Program-made: the position numbers and the translations under genes
Shown: one piece after another, positions 16,367 through 25,081 of the stretch
Layout: every line of letters begins with the position of its first letter
Position numbering within the stretch: the stretch's first letter is position 1
Assembly (NCBI RefSeq): GCF_002835995.1
Contig: NZ_PJBZ01000075.1
Coordinates: forward strand, 1 to 37,486
DNA: 37,486 nucleotides
Source: Psychromonas sp. Urea-02u-13
GTDB taxonomy: Bacteria; Pseudomonadota; Gammaproteobacteria; Enterobacterales; Psychromonadaceae
Direction of reading: 5' to 3'
The notes under the pieces: generated by a model
Databases searched by the model: none
Told to the model about the DNA's origin: nothing
The model's input: the letters and a program-made list of their open reading frames with translations, nothing else

Positions 16367-16524
16367 TTATAATTTACCTGAATGCCCAAAACCACCCGTA
16401 AAGCTTTCTACAACGTCAAACGTTGCCTGAGCAACGGGTAAAAACGCTCATTGAGCCAAACGCTCTCCCACTTCTAAAATGAAACTACTCTCGGAACCAG
16501 AATTTTAAGCTCCGCCTGTTTCAT
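16367..16524 (-). pseudogene. dut: Relic of dut (dUTP diphosphatase) with the catalytic core deleted
   Basis: Directly after the coaBC stop (two bases) an ATG opens MKQAELKILVPRV, which matches the Dut N-terminus, then hits a stop four codons later. In another frame the strand continues SFILEVGERLAQ, a TGA, then [26 protein letters not shown] and a stop. This matches the Dut C-terminus (E. coli: SFTIQPGERIAQ, FVPVVQAEFNLVEDF, GGFGHSG). About 93 codons, E. coli residues roughly 14-106, are missing; they contain conserved motifs I-IV. Another six codons, including the arginine of motif V, are missing before GGFG. The position between coaBC and slmA is the usual dut locus. It cannot encode an active enzyme. 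Confidence 0.9.
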
Positions 16525-16526
16525 TT

Positions 16527-17741
16527 TTATGTACTCTGCAGATATTGTTGCGCAATAATGACCAATAGCTGATTTGCGACCTTCTTTTTGTCCGCAAGAG
16601 TTATATCAAATCTTTCAGTTTCAGAAAATACTGTTAATGCATTTTTTTCACTATTAAAACCTTGCCCTGATTTTGCAACATCATTTGCCGCAATCAGTTT
16701 TAATTTTTTGCGTTTTAACTTATCTAGTGCATAGCGCTCAACATCTTGCGTTTCCGCAGCGAATCCAACACAAAATGTACCTGTGTTTGCGCTAGCAACA
16801 TCAGCAATAATATCTGGATTCTTAATCAGCTTGATCGTTAAGTCATCAACACCCTGCTGTTTTTTCATTTTCTGTACTTCAACGTGCTCTGGGCGATAAT
16901 CAGCCACGGCAGCACAAGCAATGAAAATGTCACACTGAGCAAGGTCTTGTAAACTTGCTTTATGCATCTGCATTGCACTACAAACATCAATACGTTTTAC
17001 ATTTAAAGGTGTTGCCAAACTTACAGGGCCACTAATTAATGTGACGTTTGCGCCCATTCTCTGCGCCATCTCAGCTAATGAAAAACCCATTTTTCCCGAG
17101 CTATGATTACTGATATAACGAACAGGGTCTAACGCCTCTTGCGTCGGCCCCGCTGTGATAGTCACGCTTACCCCCGCCAATAGTTGTGGCACAGGTGCAA
17201 AGAACTCAATAACGCGTTGCACTAAGTCGCTAGGCTCTAATAAACGTCCAGGGCCAATATCACCACAAGCTTGTGGCCCTTTTCCTGGTCCCCATATATG
17301 CAAACCACGTTCAGCTAATACTGTAATGTTTTCTTGTGTGGCTGGGGCGAAATACATTTTCATGTTCATTGCCGGTGAAACAGCGATTGGCGCAGGTGAT
17401 GCTAAACAAAGCGTAGTCAGTAATTCATCAGCAAACCCAGCTCTTAAGCGTGCAATCAAATTGGCTGTTGCAGGGGCTAATAATACCAGATCTGCCCACT
17501 TAGCGAGTTCAATGTGTCCCATACCCGCTTCCGCGCTTGGGTCAAGCAATGAGTCAGCAATGGCATAGCCAGAAACGGCTTGCATCGTCAGTGGTGTAAT
17601 AAACTCTTTGGCAGCCTTGGTCATTACAATGCGAACGTCTGCCCCCTGATCTTTTAAACGGCGTGTTAATTCCGCGCATTTATAAGCAGCGATACCACCA
17701 GAAATACCTAATAAAATCTTTTTTCCAGTTAATGCAGACAT
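16527..17741 (-). CDS. coaBC: Bifunctional phosphopantothenoylcysteine decarboxylase/synthetase
   Basis: A 404-residue two-domain enzyme of coenzyme A synthesis. The N-terminal CoaC flavoprotein (about 1-190) has [10 protein letters not shown] at the FMN site, the catalytic histidine in [21 protein letters not shown] and the active cysteine in [13 protein letters not shown]. The C-terminal CoaB domain (about 190-404) joins cysteine to phosphopantothenate using CTP and has the [14 protein letters not shown] and KMKKQQ segments. Length matches E. coli Dfp (406). It is divergent from radC and was followed in the ancestor by dut. Confidence 0.96.
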   Translation of the reverse strand: MSALTGKKILLGISGGIAAYKCAELTRRLKDQGADVRIVMTKAAKEFITPLTMQAVSGYAIADSLLDPSAEAGMGHIELAKWADLVLLAPATANLIARLRAGFADELLTTLCLASPAPIAVSPAMNMKMYFAPATQENITVLAERGLHIWGPGKGPQACGDIGPGRLLEPSDLVQRVIEFFAPVPQLLAGVSVTITAGPTQEALDPVRYISNHSSGKMGFSLAEMAQRMGANVTLISGPVSLATPLNVKRIDVCSAMQMHKASLQDLAQCDIFIACAAVADYRPEHVEVQKMKKQQGVDDLTIKLIKNPDIIADVASANTGTFCVGFAAETQDVERYALDKLKRKKLKLIAANDVAKSGQGFNSEKNALTVFSETERFDITLADKKKVANQLLVIIAQQYLQST

Positions 17742-17856
17742 AGAGAATACTCATAAGCAGGTAAAAAATAGAGGCGTAGGATAGCATAAACATTTTCAGC
17801 AATATGTGATTTTATCGACTAGATTTAAGATCAATTCATCCTAAATGGTAGTGATA

Positions 17857-18534
17857 ATGACCACCATAAAAGATTGGCCAAGCCAAGAACGTCCACGAGA
17901 AAAACTACTATCAAAAGGCAGTAACGCGCTTTCTGATGCCGAGTTATTAGCTATTTTTTTACGGACTGGCTGTAAAGGCATTGATGTGGTCGCCTTATCA
18001 CGCCTATTACTGACAGAGTTTGGATCATTACACGCGATTTTTGCTGCTTCTGAGCATGAGTTTTGTGCCAAAAAGGGATTAGGCCAAGCAAAATATGTGC
18101 AATTACAGGCCGTATTAGAAATGTCACGTCGTTATCTTCAAGAACCTCTGCAAAAAGGAACGACCTTAACCAGTGCAAAACAGACCAAAGATTTCTTAAT
18201 TGCGAAAATGCACGCTTACCCTTATGAAGTTTTTGCAGCGCTTTTATTAGACACACAACATCAAATAATCTGTTTTCATGAGTTCTTTTTTGGATCAATT
18301 GACAGTGCAACGGTTCATCCTAGAATTATTGCGCAAAAAGTTTTACATGAAAATGCAGCTGCAATTATCCTCGTTCATAACCATCCAAGTGGTGATCCAA
18401 CTGCGAGTATTTGTGACCGAAAAATCACCGAAAAAATCATCTCTGCGATGCAATTAATTGATGTCCGAGTTTTGGACCATTTCATCATTGGACACCAAAA
18501 AACCACCTCATTTGCCGAAAAAGGGTGGATTTAA
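17857..18534 (+). CDS. radC: RadC family protein (JAB/MPN domain)
   Basis: A 225-residue protein with an N-terminal helix-hairpin-helix region (WPSQERPREKLLSKG onward) and a C-terminal JAB domain carrying the metal-binding motif HNHPSGDP with a downstream aspartate (ICD). RadC was once linked to DNA repair, but its role is unclear. The ATG at 17857 fits the typical family start (MTTIKDWP); an in-frame ATG four codons upstream at 17845 is possible, and neither has a strong ribosome site. It is divergent from coaBC and precedes rpmB-rpmG, a conserved order. Confidence 0.93.
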   Translation: MTTIKDWPSQERPREKLLSKGSNALSDAELLAIFLRTGCKGIDVVALSRLLLTEFGSLHAIFAASEHEFCAKKGLGQAKYVQLQAVLEMSRRYLQEPLQKGTTLTSAKQTKDFLIAKMHAYPYEVFAALLLDTQHQIICFHEFFFGSIDSATVHPRIIAQKVLHENAAAIILVHNHPSGDPTASICDRKITEKIISAMQLIDVRVLDHFIIGHQKTTSFAEKGWI

Positions 18535-18554
18535 CAGTTTAATTTACAGATTTG

Positions 18555-18583
18555 TTGATCTTTCATACTCGATCATGTATAAA
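18555..18583 (+). promoter_or_regulatory. Promoter of rpmB-rpmG
   Basis: TTGATC (18555-18560), a 17-base spacer and TATAAA (18578-18583), followed by the GC-rich ATGCGCCCTCG. The GC-rich start region suggests stringent control, as expected for ribosomal protein genes. A short hairpin (CGCC/GGCG, about 18594-18604) lies early in the leader. Confidence 0.75.
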
Positions 18584-18668
18584 ATGCGCCCTCGACGCCT
18601 TTGGCGACGGCTAAAAAAGGTGTTCGACTATTTTGCTCGAGTAAAACTAATATATTGGAGAAATCGAC

Positions 18669-18905
18669 ATGTCTAGAGTATGTCAAGTTACAGGTAAGCG
18701 TCCAGCTACTGGTAACAATGTATCACACGCGAAAAACCGTACACGACGTCGTTTCTTACCTAACCTACAAACACATCGTTTTTGGGTTGAGAGTGAGAAC
18801 CGTTTTGTTAAATTACGTCTAACTACTAAAGGTATGCGTATCATTGATAAGAAAGGTATTGATACCGTTCTTGCTGATATCCGTGCTAATGGCATTAAAG
18901 TTTAA
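18669..18905 (+). CDS. rpmB: 50S ribosomal protein L28
   Basis: A 78-residue basic ribosomal protein beginning [12 protein letters not shown] with the motif [19 protein letters not shown], diagnostic of L28. Length equals that of E. coli L28 (78). A GGAGA ribosome site lies eight bases upstream. It is followed after 11 bases by rpmG. Confidence 0.98.
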   Translation: MSRVCQVTGKRPATGNNVSHAKNRTRRRFLPNLQTHRFWVESENRFVKLRLTTKGMRIIDKKGIDTVLADIRANGIKV

Positions 18906-18916
18906 GGAGCAGTAAC

Positions 18917-19072
18917 ATGCGCGATAAAATTCGTTTAAATTCAAGTGCTGGTACTGGCCATTTTTATACTACTGATAAAAATAAAAAGACTATGCCTGAA
19001 AAATTTGAGATCAAGAAATTTGATCCTGTTGTACGTAAGCACGTTATGTACAAAGAAGGCAAAATCAAGTAA
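18917..19072 (+). CDS. rpmG: 50S ribosomal protein L33
   Basis: A 51-residue protein starting [20 protein letters not shown] and ending [11 protein letters not shown]. This is the cysteine-free, zinc-independent form of L33 normal in gammaproteobacteria (E. coli 55). AAGGAGCAG lies before the ATG. It is second in the rpmB-rpmG operon and has a strong terminator after it. Confidence 0.97.
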   Translation: MRDKIRLNSSAGTGHFYTTDKNKKTMPEKFEIKKFDPVVRKHVMYKEGKIK

Positions 19073-19091
19073 TTTTGATTTTATCTGATAA

Positions 19092-19117
19092 AAACCCAGT
19101 TTATACTGGGTTTTTTT
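19092..19117 (+). terminator. Terminator of rpmB-rpmG
   Basis: AAACCCAGT pairs with ACTGGGTTT around a 4-base loop, followed by TTTT, a classic intrinsic terminator. Confidence 0.92.
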
Positions 19118-19152
19118 ATGCCTGAAGAAAAATAATAGAGAAGTGAGGAAAT

Positions 19153-19602
19153 ATGCGATTATCAAAAAGAGGCTGGAACAATGTGCTTATCTTTGGCGTA
19201 TTGATTATTGTTTTTCTGTTTAACTTTAGCCATAAACTATTACTCAAACCAAAAGTTCACCAACGTACACTGATCGGCAGTGAAGTGATGATTGTAGAAA
19301 TAAAAACACCCGACTTCTCTATCAAACGTGTCGGAAGAAACTGGATAAGTGAGCCTAACCTCGGTTTATCAGAACTCCAATTGTCCTTATTAGTGCAAAA
19401 CTGGCAACACCTGCCCTTACAAACCCATGCGGCTATCATTCAACCTCAGAACCCTTTTGTTATGCAGGTTTATACCGCTAATGATGCACAGCCGATTATT
19501 GTAAAATTAATCCAGCAAGGTGATGATTATTTATTACAGACCGATGAAAACATGTCGCTGTTTTTAAGCAGTGAACAATTACCCCTTTTTCTGGGAAGAT
19601 AG
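19153..19602 (+). CDS. Uncharacterised single-pass membrane protein
   Basis: A 149-residue protein with one N-terminal hydrophobic helix at about residues 10-26, preceded by positive residues, so the remaining 120 residues probably face the periplasm. This part looks beta-rich and has no cysteine or recognisable motif. A GAGG-type ribosome site precedes the ATG. It stands between rpmG and mutM, convergent with the next gene. I do not recognise its family, and the position next to mutM does not by itself imply a repair role. Confidence 0.75.
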   Translation: MRLSKRGWNNVLIFGVLIIVFLFNFSHKLLLKPKVHQRTLIGSEVMIVEIKTPDFSIKRVGRNWISEPNLGLSELQLSLLVQNWQHLPLQTHAAIIQPQNPFVMQVYTANDAQPIIVKLIQQGDDYLLQTDENMSLFLSSEQLPLFLGR

Positions 19603-19617
19603 GTTCATTCACGACCA

Positions 19618-20124
19618 TTAAGCCAAGCGCTTGCGGCTTAAATCTCGCGCTAAAATTAATGAAAGACCGATCATCTGTAAAAAAATAGACCAGTTACGCA
19701 AACTAGAAACCTCACTCTGTAGGTACATCTCTAATTCCACCAGCTCTAGATTCAAAAAGAACTTATTATCTATCTCATCACGAATACTTGCTTGGTAAGC
19801 ATCAATCTTTGTATCAACAAGCTGTACGTCCTCTAACGATATTTGTTCATGCAAATGCAATGCAAGCAAACGGCTAAACTGTAAAGCAATCACAGCATCA
19901 AGTGGGCCTTGGTTACGTAACAAGTAAAGTGTTTCGCGTTTACGTTCAATGCCTTCAATCTGCACCCACAATAGGCTTATCTCTTTATCATTATTTTTCA
20001 TCTGCATTGATAAACTGTTTAACTGATTGGTTTTACCATCAATTAAAAAATGCGTGATTAAAGCGGCTGATATATTAAATAACAACCCCGTTAACACGAC
20101 TAACCATGTTGGAACGCTAGGCAT
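19618..20124 (-). CDS. Uncharacterised membrane protein with two terminal helices
   Basis: A 168-residue protein with a transmembrane helix near each end (about 7-28 and 143-157 of this start) and a long helical, partly coiled-coil middle of charged residues (QMKNNDKEISLLWVQIEGIE region). This suggests a hairpin-like structure with a soluble helical loop. ATG at 20124 is chosen because GGAGAG lies seven bases upstream; a TTG at 20139 lacks such a site. It is divergent from mutM and convergent with the gene at 19153. I do not recognise its family. Confidence 0.75.
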   Translation of the reverse strand: MPSVPTWLVVLTGLLFNISAALITHFLIDGKTNQLNSLSMQMKNNDKEISLLWVQIEGIERKRETLYLLRNQGPLDAVIALQFSRLLALHLHEQISLEDVQLVDTKIDAYQASIRDEIDNKFFLNLELVELEMYLQSEVSSLRNWSIFLQMIGLSLILARDLSRKRLA

Positions 20125-20180
20125 CGCTTTTCTCTCCAAAAAAAGTACACTGATAAAGATTAGACCAGTGGAGAGAAAAT

Positions 20181-20993
20181 ATGCCTGAATTACCAGAAGT
20201 TGAAACCAGTCGTCGTGGCATTAGCCCGCATATTATCGGCTCATCAATCAGTGACGTTGTGATTCGACAACCGCAACTACGTTGGAAAATTCCAGCCGAT
20301 TTATTGGACCACCTAAAAAACAAAGTATTACAGTCCATTGACCGTCGAGCTAAATACTTATTGCTCAATTTTGAGTCTGGTACGTTACTGATCCACTTAG
20401 GCATGTCTGGTAGCTTACGCATATGCCCATTAAATAGTGTCGTTGAGAAACATGATCATGCTGATTTTATCTTTGATCAGTGCTTGTTACGTTATACCGA
20501 CCCGCGTCGATTTGGGGCTATTTTATGGTTAGGGTTAACCCCACAGGATTCAACGCTACTGAGTCATCTTGGCCCAGAGCCATTGAGCGATGCATTCACC
20601 GGTAAACATCTTTTTGAATTGGCAGGAAAACGCAAACTATCGGTCAAACAATTTATCATGGACCAAAAAGTAGTGACTGGTGTAGGTAACATCTATGCGA
20701 CAGAGGCATTATTCATGGCGGGTATCAGCCCAATACGTGCTGCCGGTAATATTTCCTTAAAACGTTATCTGTTATTAACAACAGCAATCAAAGAAATTTT
20801 AGCCGCTGCAATAAAACAGGGAGGCACCACACTTAAAGATTTCGTGGGAGGCGATGGTAAACCTGGCTATTTCCAACAGACACTGCATATCTATGGAAAA
20901 ACGGGCAGCGACTGCCCTAAATGCCAAACAGCCTTAACATCGCTTAAATTGGCATCTAGAAACAGTGTTTATTGTCCGAACTGCCAGAAGTAA
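20181..20993 (+). CDS. mutM: Formamidopyrimidine-DNA glycosylase
   Basis: A 270-residue base-excision enzyme that removes 8-oxoguanine and formamidopyrimidines from DNA. The catalytic N-terminus is MPELPEVETSRRG; after removal of Met the proline forms the Schiff base and the next glutamate assists. The helix-two-turn-helix region has GVGNIYATEALF, and the C-terminal zinc finger has CPKC and CPNC. Length equals E. coli MutM (269). GGAGAG lies about six bases upstream. Synteny with rpmB-rpmG and coaD is typical. Confidence 0.97.
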   Translation: MPELPEVETSRRGISPHIIGSSISDVVIRQPQLRWKIPADLLDHLKNKVLQSIDRRAKYLLLNFESGTLLIHLGMSGSLRICPLNSVVEKHDHADFIFDQCLLRYTDPRRFGAILWLGLTPQDSTLLSHLGPEPLSDAFTGKHLFELAGKRKLSVKQFIMDQKVVTGVGNIYATEALFMAGISPIRAAGNISLKRYLLLTTAIKEILAAAIKQGGTTLKDFVGGDGKPGYFQQTLHIYGKTGSDCPKCQTALTSLKLASRNSVYCPNCQK

Positions 20994-21307
20994 GGCTGAA
21001 TATGAGAATCGTAGCATCACGATGTAATCACTCACCATCGTGATTAAGATGCGTCACCTTTTATTCGTAGATTAATAAAAGTATGGTGAAACAATACCCA
21101 CCCAAAAACATCAACCTTACATAAAACAAATGCTTTCCGTTGACTTTATAGCCCGTAGATAATGAAAACATTGGAATTTCTCACCTTGTTTTTTGATACC
21201 ATACTTTCCGTTGTTTATATTTCGCTAATGCTAAAAATGTAGATTGAAGCAGGTATACACTTTAACCCCACCCAAAAAAATCAACATAAAAAAACAAGGG
21301 TCTACAC
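20994..21307. other. Intergenic region between mutM and the peptide transporter, with hairpins and direct repeats
   Basis: About 310 bases contain no gene. A 9-bp stem ATCACGATG/CATCGTGAT (21016-21044) and an AT-rich 8-bp stem (21058-21081) follow mutM and may end its transcript. A 19-base word starting CCCACCCAAAAA occurs twice (21097-21115 and 21267-21285) with one mismatch, and CTTTCCGTTG occurs twice (21133-21142 and 21204-21213). The second 19-mer lies just ahead of the transporter start. These could be operator sites or traces of a local duplication. Confidence 0.5.
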
Positions 21308-22798
21308 ATGTCGAACTTGAATGTATTCAAGCAACCAAAGCAATTCTATTTGATTTTTTCAGTGGAATTTTGGGAGCGCTTTGGCTTTTATGGCATGCAA
21401 GCCATTTTAGCTGTTTATCTCGTTAGAATATTAGGAATGTCAGAATCACAATCATTTATTCTCTTTGGCGCCTTTTCTGCGTTAATTTTTGGTTCTGTTG
21501 CGATCGGTGGTTGGGTCGGGGATAAAATCCTTGGAACCAAACGTACAATCACGCTTGGTGCACTGATTCTTACTATTGGTTATGCCTTATTAGGCCTTTC
21601 TGCGTCTGCAGAAAACATAGGAGATTCAGACCTTATTTATATTGCAATGGGCTTTATTACTATGGGTAATGGCTTATTTAAAGCAAACCCCTCAAGCTTA
21701 CTTGCCAAAGTCTATGAAAAAGATGATCAACGCTTAGATGGCGCATTCACGATGTACTATATGGCGATCAATCTCGGTTCCTTCTTTTCTATGTTATTAA
21801 CCCCATGGATAGCCAGTAAATTCGGCTATGGTATGGCATTTAGTATTAGTGCAATTGGTTTGGTTATTACCGTTATCAACTTCTTAGTTTGCTCAAACAT
21901 AATTTAAAATGTGGGGTCTAAACCCGATTTAGTCCCGCTAAAGAAGGCTTATTATTTAGCGGTTGTTGTAGGCACCTTTGCATTGAGCTTTTTATGTTCA
22001 ATATTGTTGCAACACTTATTCTACGCACACGCTATTTTAGTGGTCGTTGGCATAACCGTTGTGGCTATTTATATGCGCGAAGCATTCAAAGTTCAAGGCT
22101 TAGAACGAGCAAAAATGTTAGTGGCCTTTGTCTTAATGTTGCAAGGAATTGCATTTTTTGTTCTTTATTTTCAGATGCCTACCTCACTCAACTTCTTTGC
22201 AATTAACAATATTGAACATAATCTATTTGGCATATCTGTGGCTCCAGAACAGTTCCAGGCACTTAATCCATTTTGGATAATGATTGCAAGCCCATTCCTC
22301 GCGATTGCTTACAACAACTTAGGAGAGCGCTTTGCTATGCCCTATAAATTCTCCCTTGGTATCGCGTTATGTGCACTGTCTTTCCTAACATTAAAATTCG
22401 GAGCCAATTTTGCTAATTCAAATGGCATTATGAGCGCTAACTGGCTAGTGCTTTGTTACGCCTTTCAATCGTTTGGTGAGCTACTTGTGTCTGGATTAGG
22501 TCTTGCGATGGTGGCACAGCTTGTCCCACAACGTATAATGGGATTTGCAATGGGCATGTGGTTTTTAACCTCAGCAACAGCTGCTGTTATTGCAGGTTGG
22601 GTGGCAGCACTAACCACTGCACCAGCGGGGTTAACAGACGCGACTCAAAGCTTGGCTATCTACAGCAAAGTGTTTGGTAATATTGGTTACGTAACAGCAA
22701 TTATCGCACTAATCACACTTATTCTTGCGCCCAAACTAACAGAAATCATTCGTGGTGAAACACATGAAGAACAAGAAGTGACACCCAAATACGCATGA
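21308..22798 (+). pseudogene. POT/PTR2 family di-/tripeptide permease interrupted by an in-frame stop
   Basis: A 497-codon reading frame encodes a proton-coupled oligopeptide transporter but has TAA at 21905-21907, codon 200. The N-terminal part has the POT signatures [33 protein letters not shown] and [13 protein letters not shown]. The frame continues unchanged after the stop as NVGSKPDLVPL, matching the loop in DtpA-type permeases, and then through the remaining helices. Total length fits E. coli DtpA (500). One base change (AAA or CAA to TAA) would explain it. A GTG at 21911 could restart translation but has no good ribosome site. Read-through or sequencing error cannot be excluded. Confidence 0.85.
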
Positions 22799-22834
22799 TT
22801 TTAGTCGATATCGTTATTATTTAGGTGAAAAATC

Positions 22835-22861
22835 AAACCAGTTGAGTGACAACTGGTTTTT
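22835..22861. terminator. Terminator after the peptide permease
   Basis: A perfect 10-bp stem AAACCAGTTG / CAACTGGTTT with a 5-base loop is followed by TT on the plus strand, and by GATTTTTC on the minus strand. It can serve both the permease and the converging channel gene. Confidence 0.8.
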
Positions 22862-23840
22862 AACGAGTCATTTTTTTAACAAATACCACCACAAACAACG
22901 CAATCGTAAAGCTGCCCGTAAACGCCTCAAGGGCAGCAATAACACGCGAAAATCCAACGGGAATAAAATCGCCATAACCCAAGGTGGTAAAAGTCACCAC
23001 GCTGTAATAGAGACACTCAAAAAAGAAAATTATATTTTGTTCGAGGGTTTGATCCATAGAGAAGACTTGAAATTCGCCAGCAAAACGCAAACCAAAGACA
23101 TAATAAAAAAACGAACTAAATAAAATCAATGCCCATGAAAACATGATGACGCGTAATGGGTCTTCACCATAACCACAAAACAGGTCTACCACTTTGGAAG
23201 ATACGCGATTCATAGAGCATCGTTGCTCTTGGAAGCGACGCATGGTCAGTTCTTTACGTAAATAAGGTCCTGAAAGCGTGAATAATCCCTGATGCTCACT
23301 GGTTTTACGTAAATTACGGTAGATCTCTTCCGCTTGCTCATAAAAATCTTTGGCTTTTTCATGCTCTCCTTGGTCTTCGAGCACTTTGGCACTGTTCTCT
23401 TGAATCAATGTTTTACCGATTCTAATATGTTCTATTTTAGTATCGGTCAGCTTCACCCCTAATAAGTTACATTCTTCCAGATGAGCACAATGGATATTGG
23501 CATTAGAAAGATCTGCTTTCATCAGGCTAGCGCGAATTAAAATGATATTAAAGAGATGGGCACCTCGTAAGTTAGCGCGATAAAGATCAGCCCCCGTGAG
23601 ATCAAAACCTTTCTTTGATCCTCTTTTCACAAGATTGAGGTTCTCTAAATTGGCATTTTTCAGAAAGATGCCATGCAACATGCCGCCTGCACGTGCGTGT
23701 TCTTCTAATTTCTTTGAAGTATCGGGGCTGGATTTGGTTATTTCAGGGTCGTGCCAATAACAATAATGGGAGCTGTCAGAATGCGAATGGCACCGCTCAC
23801 CAAGGTGATTAACATAGCTGCATTTCTCATTATTTGGCAT
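22860..23840 (-). CDS. Pentapeptide-repeat protein with a two-helix potassium-channel domain
   Basis: A 326-residue protein in three parts. The N-terminus has a Cys/His cluster (Cys7, Cys17, Cys27, His30) that may bind zinc. Residues about 65-145 are pentapeptide repeats of A(D/N)LxxAxL type (for example ADLYRANLRGAHL), expected to form a right-handed beta helix. After a helical linker the C-terminus holds an ion-channel module: a helix at about 229-249, a pore loop with selectivity filter TTLGYGD (285-291), and a last helix. The filter is that of potassium channels. Gating ligand and role are unknown. It converges on the permease and precedes coaD on the same strand. Confidence 0.85.
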   Translation of the reverse strand: MPNNEKCSYVNHLGERCHSHSDSSHYCYWHDPEITKSSPDTSKKLEEHARAGGMLHGIFLKNANLENLNLVKRGSKKGFDLTGADLYRANLRGAHLFNIILIRASLMKADLSNANIHCAHLEECNLLGVKLTDTKIEHIRIGKTLIQENSAKVLEDQGEHEKAKDFYEQAEEIYRNLRKTSEHQGLFTLSGPYLRKELTMRRFQEQRCSMNRVSSKVVDLFCGYGEDPLRVIMFSWALILFSSFFYYVFGLRFAGEFQVFSMDQTLEQNIIFFFECLYYSVVTFTTLGYGDFIPVGFSRVIAALEAFTGSFTIALFVVVFVKKMTR

Positions 23841-23913
23841 AACGTTCCCCTTTCTAGTTTTCTAATTATAGAAACAGAAAGAGGATTTGCTTGGTAGGTT
23901 GCGCTTTTTTAAC

Positions 23914-24384
23914 TTATTTTGTGACTAATGCTTGTTGCACACAAAGTGGTGCTAACTGACTGATGTCTCCACCATGTTTAAATACTTCTTTCACCACGGT
24001 GGATGAAATAAAGCCGGTTGCCCCATTAGCAGCTAACAAAATAGTTTCTAGCTGTGGGTTTAACGCTTTATTTACTTGCGATAACTGTATTTCATAGTCA
24101 GCATCAGTGGCGCCACGAATACCACGCAATAATGCCTGTGCATTTTGCTCTGTTGCAAAGTCTGCTAACAGACCAGAGAAAGGGATCACTTCGATTCCTT
24201 TTATATGCTCTGTTGCTACCGTTAATAAGTCACAGCGTTGTTGCAAATCAAACAGTGTTTTCTTCGTTTCATTCTTAGCGACCGCCACCACCACTCTATC
24301 GGCCAAACGAGCAGCACGGACAAGCAGGTCAATGTGACCATTAGTAACGGGATCAAATGATCCTGGAAATATCACTGTTTTCAT
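23914..24384 (-). CDS. coaD: Phosphopantetheine adenylyltransferase
   Basis: A 156-residue nucleotidyltransferase that makes dephospho-CoA from phosphopantetheine and ATP, the penultimate CoA step. The T/HxGH motif is TNGH (14-17) after the GSFDPV block, and the second signature ISSTVVKE is near the C-terminus. Length is typical (E. coli 159). It follows the small gene at 24394 by nine bases. With coaBC, two CoA-synthesis genes lie in this window. Confidence 0.97.
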   Translation of the reverse strand: MKTVIFPGSFDPVTNGHIDLLVRAARLADRVVVAVAKNETKKTLFDLQQRCDLLTVATEHIKGIEVIPFSGLLADFATEQNAQALLRGIRGATDADYEIQLSQVNKALNPQLETILLAANGATGFISSTVVKEVFKHGGDISQLAPLCVQQALVTK

Positions 24385-24393
24385 TAGTTTTCC

Positions 24394-24627
24394 CTATTTT
24401 ACAACGGCGTCGTTAATTGATTGTAATTCATCACGCGCTGACTCGGCATTCCAATAAAAGCTATACCAAGGATCTGGGTTTTCTTCCGAACGGAATTTCT
24501 CTTTCGGGAATTCGATTGATAGATGATTATCACCAAAGGAATACACTGATGCACCAACTTCTACATCACTTGATAGCCAAACGCCGATTAACAGCACCAA
24601 TGGATAGATAAAAAAGAGTTTAAACAT
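24394..24627 (-). CDS. Uncharacterised 77-residue protein with N-terminal signal/anchor
   Basis: A small protein with a hydrophobic N-terminus (about residues 3-19) that could be a signal peptide or anchor, followed by an acidic, aromatic-rich tail (ENPDPWYSFYWN). AAGGAAG before the ATG supports translation. It is nine bases upstream of coaD and probably co-transcribed with it. I do not recognise a family. Confidence 0.7.
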   Translation of the reverse strand: MFKLFFIYPLVLLIGVWLSSDVEVGASVYSFGDNHLSIEFPKEKFRSEENPDPWYSFYWNAESARDELQSINDAVVK

Positions 24628-24904
24628 GTTGCTTCCTTGTCCACTTATCAGACCACTTTTTGCATATTTTGATAAGTCTTTGTTTATTAAGTGCTACAAA
24701 TATTACCAGTTATTATTTGTAAAATTTGAGCGTTTATCGCAAAAATAAGCATCCATTTTTAATGAAAAATAAAAATACATTTAAAAACAAACAATTATTT
24801 TTCACGGTGAATAAATTACTTTTTTGGTTAACCTAAAGGCTTATTTTTGCTTAGAAATGATCTATCTTTAATGCCTCAATTCAATGCATAGGAGAAAACA
24901 GATC
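24628..24904. other. AT-rich intergenic region with two inverted repeats
   Basis: No gene is seen. ACTTATCA (24643-24650) and TGATAAGT (24670-24677) form an 8-bp inverted repeat near the divergent start of the 77-residue gene. TTCACGGTGAA (24801-24811) is a compact palindrome within a longer AT-rich symmetric tract. Either could be a regulator site; there is no direct support. Confidence 0.35.
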
Positions 24905-25081
24905 ATGACTTATAACAGAATAATTGTTAGCGAAGCGATGAAAAGTTCATTTCTAACCGTCGCATTATTTATCCTCTTTGACCTTTTAATTCAAGGTTAT
25001 AGCAATTACCACAATTGGATAATTACTTTTTATATTGCATTGTTTGGCCTCTACTGCATCATTGCCAAACGTTACCTATAA
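24905..25081 (+). CDS. Small two-helix membrane protein, function unknown
   Basis: A 58-residue protein with two hydrophobic segments (about 14-32 and 38-54) joined by a short loop, so most likely a hairpin in the inner membrane. The ATG at 24905 follows GGAGA at about ten bases; an in-frame ATG seven codons upstream would place that site inside the gene. I do not recognise it. It converges on cyaY, and its stop lies within a set of alternative hairpins. Confidence 0.65.
   Translation: MTYNRIIVSEAMKSSFLTVALFILFDLLIQGYSNYHNWIITFYIALFGLYCIIAKRYL

Noticed and set aside
16348..16395. N-terminal extension of SlmA from a GTG start
   Set aside because: The added residues come from the dut relic read out of frame. 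The ATG at 16347 has a good ribosome site and aligns with SlmA.
21244..21426. 60-residue ORF overlapping the start of the peptide permease
   Set aside because: It overlaps the POT signature region in another frame and has no ribosome site.
22842..23123. 93-residue plus-strand ORF after the permease
   Set aside because: It is antisense to the C-terminal channel domain, which has clear motifs, and it starts inside a terminator hairpin.
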